Of a stretch of DNA of 39,341 bases, positions 26,191 through 35,180 are shown piece after piece. Source of the DNA: Oscillatoriales cyanobacterium (GTDB lineage: Bacteria; Cyanobacteriota; Cyanobacteriia; Cyanobacteriales; Microcoleaceae); the NCBI GenBank assembly GCA_004292745.1, contig RDXH01000049.1, forward strand, positions 1-39,341, given 5' to 3'. The notes beneath the pieces are model-generated. The model worked only from the letters and a program-made list of their open reading frames with translations, was not told where the DNA came from and did no database searches. The translations under genes and the position numbers were made by a program. Every line of letters starts with the position of its first letter. Within the stretch, counting starts at the first letter, position 1.

Positions 26191-27323
26191 ACGGAAGTAT
26201 TCAAAGCATCCCGCACCCGCTGATTAGTAACTTCGCCGTCACGAGCCACACAAGCACCAGCGATGATATCATCTTCAAAATTCAGATTTAGCTCCTTATC
26301 TTTCAGCATCAACTGAAGTAAAGCCGAGACATTCTTCGAGTAAGTTTCGCTAGCATGAACAGGCATTGAGGATGGCAAATTAATCGGTCCAATCACATTA
26401 ACTCCGTTCCATTCCACATCTTTACCCGCTTCCGTGCACTCACAATTGCCGCCTTGTTCTGCCGCAAGGTCAACAATTATTGCTCCCGGTTTCATTTGAG
26501 AAACCATTTCTCTAGTAACTAAAATCGGGGCTTTTCTACCAGGAACTTGAGCAGTTGTAATTACTGCATCGGAAGCGCCGACGTGCTGAGTAAGCACTTG
26601 GCGAGTATGTTCTTTCGCTGCTTCCGATAATTCTTTGGCGTAGCCACCTGCTGCTACTGTTTCTTCCTTGAGTTCGACATCGATAAATTTAGCACCCAAG
26701 CTTTGCACTTGTTCTTTTGTTTCCGGGCGGATGTCGAAGGCTTCGACTACTGCGCCCAGACGACGGGCTGTGGCGATCGCCTGTAAGCCCGCAACGCCCA
26801 CGCCCATTACCAAAACTTTCGCAGGGCGAATCGTACCCGCCGCCGTTGTCAGCATCGGAAAATACTTCGGTAAAGCCGCCGCGGCGATCAGTACCGCTTT
26901 GTAACCAGCCACATTAGCCTGGGATGACAGCGCATCCATGCTTTGAGCCCGGCTGGTGCGGGGAATCATTTCCATGCTGAATGCTGTTACTTTGCGATCG
27001 GCTAAACGCTGCACCAAAGCTGGATTTCCCAAAGGATTCAAAAATCCGATGAAAACTCCACCTTCGGGAAGTTGATGAACTTCTGACTCTTGCAATTGGG
27101 CGATTTTGACGACGACATCGGCTTCGCCCCACAGCGTAGCGGTATCGGCGACAATTTTGGCGCCAGCTTGTTCGTAAGCAAGATCCGAGAAAAAGGATTT
27201 TGCTCCGGCACCGGCCTCAACCCAAACTTCGACACCTTGTTTGACGAATTTGGCTACAGCGTCGGGTACTAAGGCTACCCGGCGTTCCCCTGCTTCTATT
27301 TCTTTGGCGATCGCTAATTTCAT
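26175..27323 (-). CDS. pntA1: NAD(P) transhydrogenase subunit alpha part 1 (NAD-binding)
   Basis: 382 residues forming soluble domain I that binds NAD(H), related to alanine dehydrogenase. Motifs: [20 protein letters not shown], the RQD-loop region (here [15 protein letters not shown]), the Rossmann motif [17 protein letters not shown] and [12 protein letters not shown], and [21 protein letters not shown] 3 bases upstream supports the ATG at 27323. The final residues SRQ are encoded by the tandem array that follows, so the natural terminus has probably been replaced. First gene of the pntA1-pntA2-pntB operon. Confidence 0.96.
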
Positions 27324-27772
27324 GAACTCTCCTTATTTAAGCCTTCCCAGGGCGGTTGACACCGCGTCTACACAGACAAAACCAGCCGGAACAGGTTTCT
27401 CTACTAAAGTGCGATTTTTAATCGCCAGATGCTTTGCTTTACATTGGAGCAGCCGTTGCCCTAAACTTCTCTCGTTGATACTAAAGCCGATCGGTCAAGT
27501 TCTAGCCGTATCTTTAACTTGTCTTATAGATTGAAATTTCCAAAACAGTGAAATTTGAGTCAAGGCATGATATACTAAACCACTTAGTAATTCTGTATCT
27601 TGAATGTCAGCCTGGGATATGGCCTCAAAAAATTCACGTCTATTCTTAAGCGCTCGCCCCCATCAAATTTCTCAGAGAGTCGGTAATATTGGAGATCTAA
27701 TAGCAAATTGTCAGCACTAAATATTTGCTAAATATTCAAGGTTCGATCGTAATTTTAGTTAGAGGAGTTGTT
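27324..27772. other. Divergent intergenic region with repeat fragment
   Basis: 449 bp between pntA1 and the DUF2808 gene. A degenerate copy of the two-hairpin repeat lies at about 27351-27382 (GCGGT/ACCGC stem followed by GTCTACACAGACAAA), immediately upstream of the pntA1 leader. The rest shows no open frame of note; both promoters must be here. Confidence 0.5.
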
Positions 27773-28285
27773 ATGCGACGATTATTTTCAGCACTAGCGG
27801 TTACAGGTTGCTTGCTCTCCGGTTTACCCACCTTGGCTTTAGCCCAAGGAATGCCGGGATTCACAATTTTTGGAGGCCCAGAGCGCGGCAATCAGTTAAA
27901 CTATCGGTTAGATTACGGCAAATCAGGGATGAGTGGTGACAGATATAGACTGCGCATTCCTGCCAAAAAAGTAAGTCTGGCGATCGCCCAACTCAACATT
28001 TCCTATCCAGACTACTACAAAGGTGAATTTGACCAAAAAGACATTAAAGTGCGCGTCAAAAACAAATCAATAGAATTGCAAGAAGTAATCTGGGACAAAG
28101 AAAATCGTTTCATAGAAATTTATCCCAAAGATCCCATTGCCGCCGGCAACAATGTTGAGGTTGTACTCTCCAACGTCAGAAACCCATCGCCAGGAGGAAT
28201 GTACAATTTCAACGTTCGCATTCGCACCCCTGGGGATGTCCCCTTGCTACGTTACCTCGGTACTTGGCTGTTGAGCATTGATTAG
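27773..28285 (+). CDS. DUF2808 secreted protein
   Basis: 170 residues from the ATG at 27773, chosen because GAGGAG lies 5-6 bases upstream and the sequence then begins with a signal peptide (MRRLFSALAVTGCLLSG, cleavage expected after LALA). The mature part matches the cyanobacterial DUF2808 type: YRLRIPAKKVSLAIAQLNI, YPDYYKGEFD, and VLSNVRNPSPGGMYNFNVRI near the C-terminus. Periplasmic or outer-membrane-associated; function unknown. Flanked by repeat DNA on the 3' side. Confidence 0.88.
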   Translation: MRRLFSALAVTGCLLSGLPTLALAQGMPGFTIFGGPERGNQLNYRLDYGKSGMSGDRYRLRIPAKKVSLAIAQLNISYPDYYKGEFDQKDIKVRVKNKSIELQEVIWDKENRFIEIYPKDPIAAGNNVEVVLSNVRNPSPGGMYNFNVRIRTPGDVPLLRYLGTWLLSID

Positions 28286-28640
28286 AAAAAGGGGAATGGG
28301 GTTGCGGGAAGAAATATCTCGTTTCCTGGTTTTCGGGAACCATAAAATAGAACCTCTGGCTGATACAGCAATCCTCAGCGATCGGTAAAATGAGTGTAGT
28401 AGGGCTGTTTCATTCTCCCGAAACCCGCCAGGGACTTAAGTCCCTGGCTAATAGCAAAAGTCGGTTAAAACCGACTCAAATACTAATTTTTAGTCCTCAT
28501 AGCGAGGACTTTCGCTATGAGGCAGGGGTTTCAACCCCTGCCGGACTTCGGTAAAGAGCGTGGAAAGTTGACACAAATAGGGGGAACTACCCTACAAAAT
28601 CTTAACAAATCAAATAGGATGGCTATCGCCGTACTCTCAA
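28286..28640. other. Intergenic region holding a hairpin cluster
   Basis: 355 bp between two plus-strand genes. It includes AGGGCTGTTTCATTCT (28401-28416), repeated exactly at 31023-31038, and the four-hairpin cluster listed next. Nothing coding. The MFS start at 28641 has no close Shine-Dalgarno. Confidence 0.5.
28428..28541. repeat. Cluster of four hairpins, includes a two-hairpin family member
   Basis: In order: the perfect 20-bp palindrome CCAGGGACTTAAGTCCCTGG (28428-28447); AGTCGGTT-AA-AACCGACT (28459-28476); AGTCCTC-ATAGC-GAGGACT (28492-28510); and GCAGGGGTT-TC-AACCCCTGC (28522-28541). The last two share layout and loop TC with the repeats at 23999-24213, with different stem bases that still pair. 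Confidence 0.9.
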
Positions 28641-29909
28641 ATGAATCCACTAGCCAAAGTTATAAATATCAAACTTCCTCGCGCGCTGCGATCGAGAAAT
28701 TATCGCCTGTTTTTTGCAGGACAAGGCATCTCTTTGATTGGCAGTTGGATGACGCAAGTTGCTACTGTTTGGCTTGTGTACAATTTGAGCGATTCACCTT
28801 GGATGCTCGGCTTAGTAGGATTCACAAGTCAAATTCCCACACTAATATTACTGCCTTTTGCAGGAGTTTTAATAGATAGATGGAACCGCCACCGAGTGAT
28901 AATTGCCACTCAAATTTTGGCAATGATTCAATCATTAATCCTAGCATTTTTAGCACTAACAGGAATTATCAACATTTGGCAGATAATTGTCCTGAGTTTG
29001 TGTCAAGGAGCAATTAATGCTTTTGACGCGCCAGCCCGCCAAGCTTTTGTACCAGAGCTAGTAGAAAAGAAAGAAGATTTAGCACAGGCGATCGCCATTA
29101 ATGCTTCCATGTTCAACGGCTCCCGATTAATCGGGCCAGCAATTGCCGGTTTGCTGATAGCCACAGTCGGCCCAAGTTATTGTTTTCTCATAGACGGAAT
29201 CAGTTACATAGCCGTCATAGCAGGCTTATTAGCCATGCAGATCAAACCGAGAAAAATTGCCGAAACCAATACAAAACCCTTACAAAGATTAAAAGAAGGA
29301 TTCGTTTATTCCTTTGGATTTCCGCCAATTAGAGCCATTTTACTGCTCTTAGCATTAGTCAGCTTTGCCGGAATGTCGCACACCGTGCTCGTCCCAATAT
29401 TTGCGACTAAAATTCTGCATGGTGGCCCGCAAACCCTAGGCTTTTTGATGGCAGCTTCGGGCATAGGAGCCTTCGCAGGAGCGATTTATTTAACCACCCG
29501 CAAAACAGTAGTTGGCATCGGCAAATTAATAGCCATCTCACCAGCAGTTATGGGCTTTGGACTAATCGGTTTTGCCCTGTCAAAAACCCTGTGGTTATCA
29601 TTAATCATGATGCTGTTTGTAGGAATTGGTTTCATCTTGCAATTTGCAGCAGGAAACACATTTTTGCAAACCATAGTTGACGACGAAAAACGCGGCCGAG
29701 TCATGAGCATTTACACAATGGCATTTTTTGGAATCACCCCCTTTGGCAACTTAGTAGCAGGTGGATTAGCCAACTATATCGGAGCAGCCAATACAGTCCT
29801 AATCGGAGGGATAATTTGTGTATTAGCAGCAACAGTTTTCACCAAACAATTGCCAGCATTAAAACACCTAGTTACACCAATCTATCAAAAAATGGGTTTA
29901 ATTTCCTAA
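28641..29909 (+). CDS. MFS exporter (EntS / MFS_3 type)
   Basis: 422 residues with about twelve membrane helices. The start LPRALRSRNYRLFFAGQGIS and the loop 2-3 signature GVLIDRWNRHRVI fit the MFS_3/enterobactin-exporter group; a long AINASMFNGSRLIGPAIAG motif is also typical. The substrate is unknown. It lies before a truncated DHA2-type exporter on the same strand. No nearby siderophore gene in the window. Confidence 0.88.
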   Translation: MNPLAKVINIKLPRALRSRNYRLFFAGQGISLIGSWMTQVATVWLVYNLSDSPWMLGLVGFTSQIPTLILLPFAGVLIDRWNRHRVIIATQILAMIQSLILAFLALTGIINIWQIIVLSLCQGAINAFDAPARQAFVPELVEKKEDLAQAIAINASMFNGSRLIGPAIAGLLIATVGPSYCFLIDGISYIAVIAGLLAMQIKPRKIAETNTKPLQRLKEGFVYSFGFPPIRAILLLLALVSFAGMSHTVLVPIFATKILHGGPQTLGFLMAASGIGAFAGAIYLTTRKTVVGIGKLIAISPAVMGFGLIGFALSKTLWLSLIMMLFVGIGFILQFAAGNTFLQTIVDDEKRGRVMSIYTMAFFGITPFGNLVAGGLANYIGAANTVLIGGIICVLAATVFTKQLPALKHLVTPIYQKMGLIS

Positions 29910-30015
29910 ACAACTTGTAAAAAACCCTCTTTTTCTCTTCCCCTCTCTTACTCTGCGCCCTCTGCGCCCTCTGCGGTTAAAAAATCCAAATTAATTACAC
30001 CAGAGGTAAAACCAA

Positions 30016-30936
30016 TTGGGTTCCCTGCAAGTTGTCTTAGAAGAAGGAAGTCGAAAAGACTGGTTTAGTTCGGAGTTGATTGTCCGTCTCAGCATCATTA
30101 CTGCAATTTTTATTGGCGCTTTTTTCTGGATCGAACTAACGCGAAAAAAACCTTTTATTAACTTGCGGTTGCTGACACGTCGCAATTTCGGTTTAGCTAC
30201 TATTGTGAATGTATCCTTGGGAGTGGGATTGTACGGTTCAGTGTTTATTTTGCCGATGTATTTAGGTCAAATTCAGCAGTACAATGCCATGCAAATTGGC
30301 GAGGTAATTATGTGGGCGGGAGTACCGCAGTTATTCATCGTACCGATGGTGCCGAAATTGATGCAGCGTATCGATATGCGGCTGATGATTGCTGTGGGTG
30401 TTAGTTTGTTTGCGCTGAGTTGTTTTATGAATGCCAGCATGACTCACGATACGGGTATCGATCAGTTACGTTGGTCCCAATTAGTGCGGGCTTTTGGGCA
30501 GCCTTTAATCATGGTGCCACTATCAACGATCGCCACTGCGGGTATGGAAAAACACGAGGCTGGTTCGGCTTCGGGTTTGTTTAATATGATGCGAAATATG
30601 GGAGGTTCCATGGGGATTGCAGCCTTAGCCACTTTGGTGACGCAGCGGGAGCAGTTTCACTCAAATCGTTTGGGGGAATCGATTTCTTTGTACGATCCGG
30701 CGACGCAGGAACGAATTAATCAAATGACTCAGTTTTTTGTGAGTCGGGGGGCTGATGTCAGCGTGGCGAAAGATCAGGCAATTAAGGCTATTGATAATAT
30801 TGTCCGCCGGGAAGCTTATGTGATGGCTTTTAATGATTGTTTTTACTTTGTGGGCATTGCTTTATTGTTAAGTGGAATTGCGATTCTGGGCTTTAAAAAA
30901 GTGAAACCTGGTGGCGGTGGTGCGGGTGCACATTAG
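30016..30936 (+). pseudogene. DHA2 / EmrB-type MFS exporter, N-terminal half missing
   Basis: 306 residues corresponding to the second half of a roughly 510-residue EmrB-like drug exporter: LGSLQVVLEEGSRKDWF, the segment found between helices in EmrB proteins, then about seven helices (FINLRLLTRRNFGLATI, GQPLIMVPLSTIATAGM, SASGLFNMMRNMGGSMGIA). The only possible start is a TTG inside the conserved segment, with a stop three codons before. The DNA just upstream is repeat (CTCTGCGCCCTCTGCGCCC), so the first half was lost, perhaps through the repeat. Half an MFS protein is very unlikely to work. Confidence 0.85.
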
Positions 30937-31116
30937 ACCTGTTTAATAATTTCCCATAACTATTGTGGAACAGGTGGAATCTAGACTTACCCTACAAATT
31001 AACTGTTGACAGTCCTGGACGCAGGGCTGTTTCATTCTGGTGACAAATCATAGTTTTGTAGGGGTAGTGCCTTTCTTTGCCTATTTCCCTCATCCAAGGT
31101 GTTTAAATAAATATAT
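30937..31116. repeat. Repeat fragments between EmrB remnant and Uma2 remnant
   Basis: Contains the inverted relative of the 1961-2032 element (about 30953-30973) and the AGGGCTGTTTCATTCT block (31023-31038) shared with 28401-28416. Nothing coding. Confidence 0.6.
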
Positions 31117-31506
31117 CTATACGCCCAACTTCGCGTAAATATCAATTTTTTTATCGTATTCACCGCCGTAAGTTTGAGAAACAATCTCTAGGGCAAAAAT
31201 CGGGGGAATATTATTTTCTTCCCAAAGGACGTAACTGAGGCGCAAAGTATCGCCTTTGAACCTTTCCACGCCCAAACTCAAGAAGCCATCAGGAACAATT
31301 GGAACCAGATGACTTACTCCTGTCGTGTGATAAACTCCCATATCCACGCCAAAAAACCAGTCGTTCCGCTGCCGCCAGTGAAATTTGAGCAAGAATAATA
31401 GTAAGTTGGGAAGAAAGTTTTGATTTTCGTTATCCACTGGAGTATCATCCGAAGAAGGAAGTTCGGCGCTAGTTGGCAAACGCATTTCTCGATCGAATAG
31501 TACCAT
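31117..31506 (-). pseudogene. Uma2-family endonuclease-like protein, C-terminally truncated
   Basis: 129 residues. It matches the N-terminal two thirds of Uma2 (DUF820, PD-(D/E)XK fold) proteins, which are amplified in cyanobacteria: PTSAELPSSDDTPVDNE, WFFGVDMGVYH, VPDGFLSLGVERF with the core Asp, and FALEIVSQTYGGEY with the core Glu. Members normally go on for about 100 more residues after AKLGV; here TAG follows at once, and no frame downstream continues the family sequence. Function of Uma2 proteins is unsettled. Confidence 0.8.
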
Positions 31507-31849
31507 GATAGAAAAATGGCAAATTTATTAATTAATTGTATCATCCAAAAACCGGGTTTATTCAATAAACCCGGTTGCTAAGTCTTTTAATGGATATCTT
31601 GCAAAAGTCAAATTCACCCCCCTTAGTCCCCCCTTAGTAAGGGGGGAAACAAGAATAATCTCGCCCCCTCCCCTTAGTAATATCAATTCCTCTCTTCATC
31701 GGAATTATTCATTTCTCTCTGTGTTCTCTGTGGTTAAATCATTCCCATGCAACGGTCAACGATATAACGGGGAAACAAGAAAAATCTTGCCCCCTCCCCG
31801 AACTCGCGGTCCGGGTTGGGGAGGGGTGCATCGTATTTTTGCAAGAGTT
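31507..31849. other. Repeat-filled gap between Uma2 remnant and ankyrin gene
   Basis: 343 bp. Hairpin AACCGGGTTTA/TAAACCCGGTT with a 5-base loop (31550-31576), a motif also seen at 9-22; CCCCCCTTAGT...AAGGGGGG palindromic tracts (about 31617-31648); the leader-type repeat 31681-31766 related to 14425-14530; and a further GGGG/CCCC tract (31770-31828). No gene. Confidence 0.65.
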
Positions 31850-32326
31850 CTAAGGGCGATCGCGCGCTAGTTTCAACACCTCAACAGCGTCTTTATGCCC
31901 CTCAGAAGATGCCCAAATTAAGGCAGTCCAACTGTTGTTATCCTTAGCCTTAATATCAGCTCCTTTCTCGATTAAAAACTCCACAACTTGAGTCCGTCCA
32001 CTACCAGCGGCACTCATTAAAGCTGTCAAACCAAAATTTGTTTTAGCGTTCACCTGAGCTCCCGCCTCCAACAAAAGTTGTACAATTTCTCTATGTCCCG
32101 CAGCCGCCGCGCTCATTAAAGGTGTCCAACCGTCATTATCCTGACTGTTGACATCGGCATCAGCAGCGAGCAATTTTGTTACGAGTTCTGTATTGCCAGT
32201 CTCAGCCGCAGCCGTCAAAGCCGTAGCACCTTCCTCATCTTTGGCATTGATATCTACACATTGTTCGATCGCAGATTCTACAGTAGAAACATCACCAGTT
32301 TTGGCGGCATTAATTAAATCGGTCAT
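31850..32326 (-). CDS. Ankyrin-repeat protein
   Basis: 158 residues made almost wholly of ankyrin repeats: a capping LINAAKTGDVSTVESAIEQ, then repeats with TALTAAAETGNTELVTKLL, TPLMSAAAAGHREIVQLLL, TALMSAAGSGRTQVVEFLI and TALIWASSEGHKDAVEVL. The C-terminus KLARDRP is read from a HIP1-containing sequence. AAGGAG 5 bases upstream supports the start. Presumably a protein-binding module; the partner is unknown. Only 36 bp separate it from the divergent LpxB-related gene. Confidence 0.92.
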   Translation of the reverse strand: MTDLINAAKTGDVSTVESAIEQCVDINAKDEEGATALTAAAETGNTELVTKLLAADADVNSQDNDGWTPLMSAAAAGHREIVQLLLEAGAQVNAKTNFGLTALMSAAGSGRTQVVEFLIEKGADIKAKDNNSWTALIWASSEGHKDAVEVLKLARDRP

Positions 32327-32362
32327 ATATTCTCCTTTGTATCCTCTAAAATCTTAAATCCC

Positions 32363-33640
32363 ATGGCAGTCGATATTTTAGTCCTCTCTAACGGCCCCGG
32401 AGAATTAGCAACCTGGGTACGTCCCGTGGTACAAGCCTTGCGAGAACATTTAGGATGCGATCGCACATCTGTGCGTATTTCCGTTGTCCTGTCCCCCTGT
32501 CCCCACGCCACGGGGAAAGAAGCACAAATCGCAAGTTCTTACCCAGAAGTTGACAGAGTGCAAGCACCAGAGGATTTTTTGCCATTCCTATTATCCGGCA
32601 AAACAGTGGAAAATTGGGATTGGCATGAAAAAGGAGTTGTTTTATTTTTAGGTGGCGACCAATTTTTTACAGTTATTATTGGTAAAAGACTCAAATATCG
32701 CACTGTTATCTATGCGGAATGGGAGGGAAGGTGGTATCGCTGGATTGATAAATTTGCTGCCATGAAATCACAAGTTATTGATAAAATTCCCCAAAAATAT
32801 GCTAATAAATTTACAGTTGTCGGAGATTTAATTGCCGAGGTTTCTCGTTCCCAGGCTCTGCCTGGAAACGCAGTTCCAGGGGCTCTGCCTTGTCCAACTC
32901 CTCCAAAAGAACTAATTGGATTGTTACCAGGTTCCAAGGCTGCCAAACTAGCTTTAGGCGTGCCTTTGTGTTTGTCGATCGCCCAATCCATCCATCGCCT
33001 CCGCCCGGAAACTCGCTTTGTAATTCCGGTTGCTCCCACCATAGATATCCAAACTTTAGCAGGTTTTGCAGACCCAGAAAAAAATCCTTGTTTACATTTA
33101 TTTGCCAACTCCACGGCAAAACTTCATGTAACAGAATCACCATTTTTACAGACAGCGAATGGCTTACAAATAGAACTTTGGACTGAGACACCAGCCTATG
33201 ATTTGCTATCAGAATGTAGTTTGTGTTTAACTACTGTTGGAGCCAATACCGCCGAATTGGGTTCTTTAGCAGTACCGATGATTGTTTTGCTACCGACTCA
33301 GCAATTGGATGCGATGAAGGCTTGGGATGGTTTGCCGGGATTGTTGGCAAATTTGCCCTTAGTTGGTTCGGTTTTTGCGACGGTGATTAATTGGCTAATT
33401 TGGCGATTGGGGAAGCGAAAACTGTATGCTTGGCCGAATATTTGGGCGCAAGCAGAGATTGTACCGGAGTTGGTTGGGAAACTGGAACCGGAAGCAGTGG
33501 CCGGGTTGGCGATCGACTATTTGAGCCATCCTGAAAAATTAGCACAAATGGGCGATCGTTTGCGATCGGTTCGGGGAGAATCCGGGGCGGCGAATAAAAT
33601 TGCTCAACAGGTTTGTGAAGAACTTGATTTGCAACAATAA
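32363..33640 (+). CDS. Lipid-A-disaccharide-synthase-related glycosyltransferase
   Basis: 425 residues of the LpxB-related family found in cyanobacteria: ILVLSNGPGELATWVRPVV at the start, FLGGDQFF, IGLLPGSKAAKLA (like the GSR segment of LpxB), LWTETPAYDLLSECSLCLTT and VGANTAELGSLAVPMIVLLP near the UDP-sugar site. True LpxB makes lipid A disaccharide; the exact product of this relative is unknown. About 15-18 residues (SRSQALPGNAVPGALPCPTP, nt 32844-32900) are encoded by a dispersed palindromic repeat, in frame. No close Shine-Dalgarno; the 36-bp gap to the divergent gene is very short for two promoters. Confidence 0.85.
   Translation: MAVDILVLSNGPGELATWVRPVVQALREHLGCDRTSVRISVVLSPCPHATGKEAQIASSYPEVDRVQAPEDFLPFLLSGKTVENWDWHEKGVVLFLGGDQFFTVIIGKRLKYRTVIYAEWEGRWYRWIDKFAAMKSQVIDKIPQKYANKFTVVGDLIAEVSRSQALPGNAVPGALPCPTPPKELIGLLPGSKAAKLALGVPLCLSIAQSIHRLRPETRFVIPVAPTIDIQTLAGFADPEKNPCLHLFANSTAKLHVTESPFLQTANGLQIELWTETPAYDLLSECSLCLTTVGANTAELGSLAVPMIVLLPTQQLDAMKAWDGLPGLLANLPLVGSVFATVINWLIWRLGKRKLYAWPNIWAQAEIVPELVGKLEPEAVAGLAIDYLSHPEKLAQMGDRLRSVRGESGAANKIAQQVCEELDLQQ
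32848..32891. repeat. Palindromic repeat inside the LpxB-related gene
   Basis: CCCAGGCTCTGCCTGG is a near-perfect palindrome and is followed by AACGCAGTTCCAGGGGCTCT. From memory this GGCTCTGCCTGGGAACGC-type unit is abundant between genes in Oscillatoriales. It is translated as QALPGNAVPGALPC without breaking the frame. Confidence 0.75.
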
Positions 33641-33650
33641 ATAAAATATT

Positions 33651-33871
33651 GTAGGGGCGGGCGGTGCCCTGAGCGTAGTCGAAGGGTTCACCAACAATCT
33701 CTGACTGTAATCGACTATCTAAATAAACCCGCCCCCACCCAACGGTAAATCTGAATCCGCATTATTCCAGTATTTTATAAATAAATGTAGATGGAGATTT
33801 TTTGTGGGTGGGGGCGGGTTTATTTATTCCTTTTGTTGGTTATCCATATTGTTGGTAAAACCCGCCCCTAC
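33651..33871. repeat. MITE-like element with nested inverted repeats
   Basis: Outer ends GTAGGGGCGGG (33651-33661) and CCCGCCCCTAC (33861-33871) are exact inverted repeats. Inside are ACCAACAAT/ATTGTTGGT (33690-33698, 33848-33856) and perfect 21-bp arms (33721-33741 and 33805-33825, core ACCCGCCCCCACCC). The whole 221 bp can fold on itself. It lies between the convergent LpxB-related and speE genes and probably ends transcription from both. No coding capacity. Confidence 0.85.
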
Positions 33872-33887
33872 GGGAAATATGGTAATT

Positions 33888-34832
33888 TTACTGGCCGACA
33901 GAACCTTTACCGAAAAACTTAGGCGGTGCTGCCATAGTGTAAACTTCGGTTTCAGCGGCGATTACTTGTCGCAAGTGACCGGCAACTTGCATCAATCCCA
34001 ACAGTGTAATTCCGTCAAACATTCGGAACCCACCGATGGTTTTTTCAGCGAGTAATTTGTCCGTAACTTCTGGTTCTGGACGGGTGTTGATTTCCTGAGT
34101 TGAAGCTACTGCAAAACCCCAAGGTGCTCCATAGGTAGAAATAAAGCTGGTGCAAGATTGAACGTTGGGGAAAACTGATTTCAGCGTATTCACAATCCGG
34201 GCGTGCATTTTCATTTCTGCTGGAGAAACTGGTCCGGCTTGTACTACAAAATATCCCGTAGGGGACAAGACGCGACGAACTTTCTCAAAATACTCTTTTG
34301 TAAACAACTGGAAAGAAGGGCCTTCTTCGATGGGATCTGACAAGTCAGAAATGACAACATCCCAATCGCTGTCACTGTTATCTAAATAGTCTAAAGCATC
34401 GCCGATTACTACTTCGCAACGAGGGTCATCAAAGGCATTTTGGTGCATTTCTGGTAGGTGTTCGCGACAAGCATCTACTACCTCGCCGTCGATATCAACC
34501 ATCACTACTTTTTCAACACTTTTCCACCGCAGCACTTCTCTAATTGTAGCTCCTTCGCCGCCACCGAGAACCAGGACTTTTTTTGGTGAACCGTGCATAG
34601 TCATGGCTGGGTGGACTAGGGGTTCGTGGTACAAAAACTCGTCGCCTGTACAAGATTGCCATTTGCCATCCAAAACTAACCCTTTGCCGTAGGTGCCGGT
34701 TTCAACGACGTACATTTCTTGAAAGGCTGTTTTTTTGTAAGCCAGCACCCGTATGATGCCGTGAACGTAGATATCCCAAGGGGTAATGTACTCGCTCATC
34801 CAAAAATCTGCACGAACTTCGCTACCTGACAT
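33888..34832 (-). CDS. speE: Spermidine synthase (polyamine aminopropyltransferase)
   Basis: 314 residues. Transfers aminopropyl from decarboxylated SAM to putrescine or a related amine. Motifs: WITPWDIYVHG-like N-terminus (MSEYITPWDIYVHG), LVLDGKWQSC, DEFLYHEPLVHPAM, VLVLGGGEGATIREVLRW (nucleotide-binding), MVDIDGEVVD, VISDLSDP and GYFVVQAGP. GGGAGA 7 bases upstream supports 34832; a second ATG at 34799 would remove the first 11 residues. The PLP decarboxylase at 12905 is the only other polyamine-linked gene in the window. Confidence 0.93.
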   Translation of the reverse strand: MSGSEVRADFWMSEYITPWDIYVHGIIRVLAYKKTAFQEMYVVETGTYGKGLVLDGKWQSCTGDEFLYHEPLVHPAMTMHGSPKKVLVLGGGEGATIREVLRWKSVEKVVMVDIDGEVVDACREHLPEMHQNAFDDPRCEVVIGDALDYLDNSDSDWDVVISDLSDPIEEGPSFQLFTKEYFEKVRRVLSPTGYFVVQAGPVSPAEMKMHARIVNTLKSVFPNVQSCTSFISTYGAPWGFAVASTQEINTRPEPEVTDKLLAEKTIGGFRMFDGITLLGLMQVAGHLRQVIAAETEVYTMAAPPKFFGKGSVGQ

Positions 34833-35180
34833 CCAATACTCTCCCAGTGTAAATTACTTAAGTAGTAATTCATAGCACAAAATGGCGATCGGATGTAAGT
34901 GCGATCGACACAAACAGGTTAAATTTATTAGTTACATTACTTTTGGTAAGGGTATAATTTCCTGAGAAATATGATTTTATAATCGATCCCACGGATGAAT
35001 CCAGGGGCCCAGACCAAATTACTTTCGGTCACGAACCCTCCGTTTCACTCTCGCCCAACACCCTATCTTAAATCAAGAGTTGGGTAACGCTGCCGCTAAA
35101 CCCAACCTACTTAATCTATTTGATCGACGCTATATACATATATAATTTACTCATAAATCACTAGGAGCCTACCTAAATAT
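34833..35180. other. Divergent intergenic region, speE / substrate-binding protein
   Basis: 348 bp. Near speE lies the imperfect palindrome ATTACTTAAGTAGTAAT (34853-34869). The middle has no open frame. Near the right end are TATAAT (35141-35146) and AGGAG (35163-35167). No repeats of the window's main families. Confidence 0.45.
35120..35146 (+). promoter_or_regulatory. Possible promoter of the substrate-binding protein gene
   Basis: TATAAT at 35141-35146 with TTGATC at 35120-35125, spaced 15 bp (shorter than the ideal 17). It is 35 bp before the start codon. AT-rich context makes chance matches likely. Confidence 0.3.
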
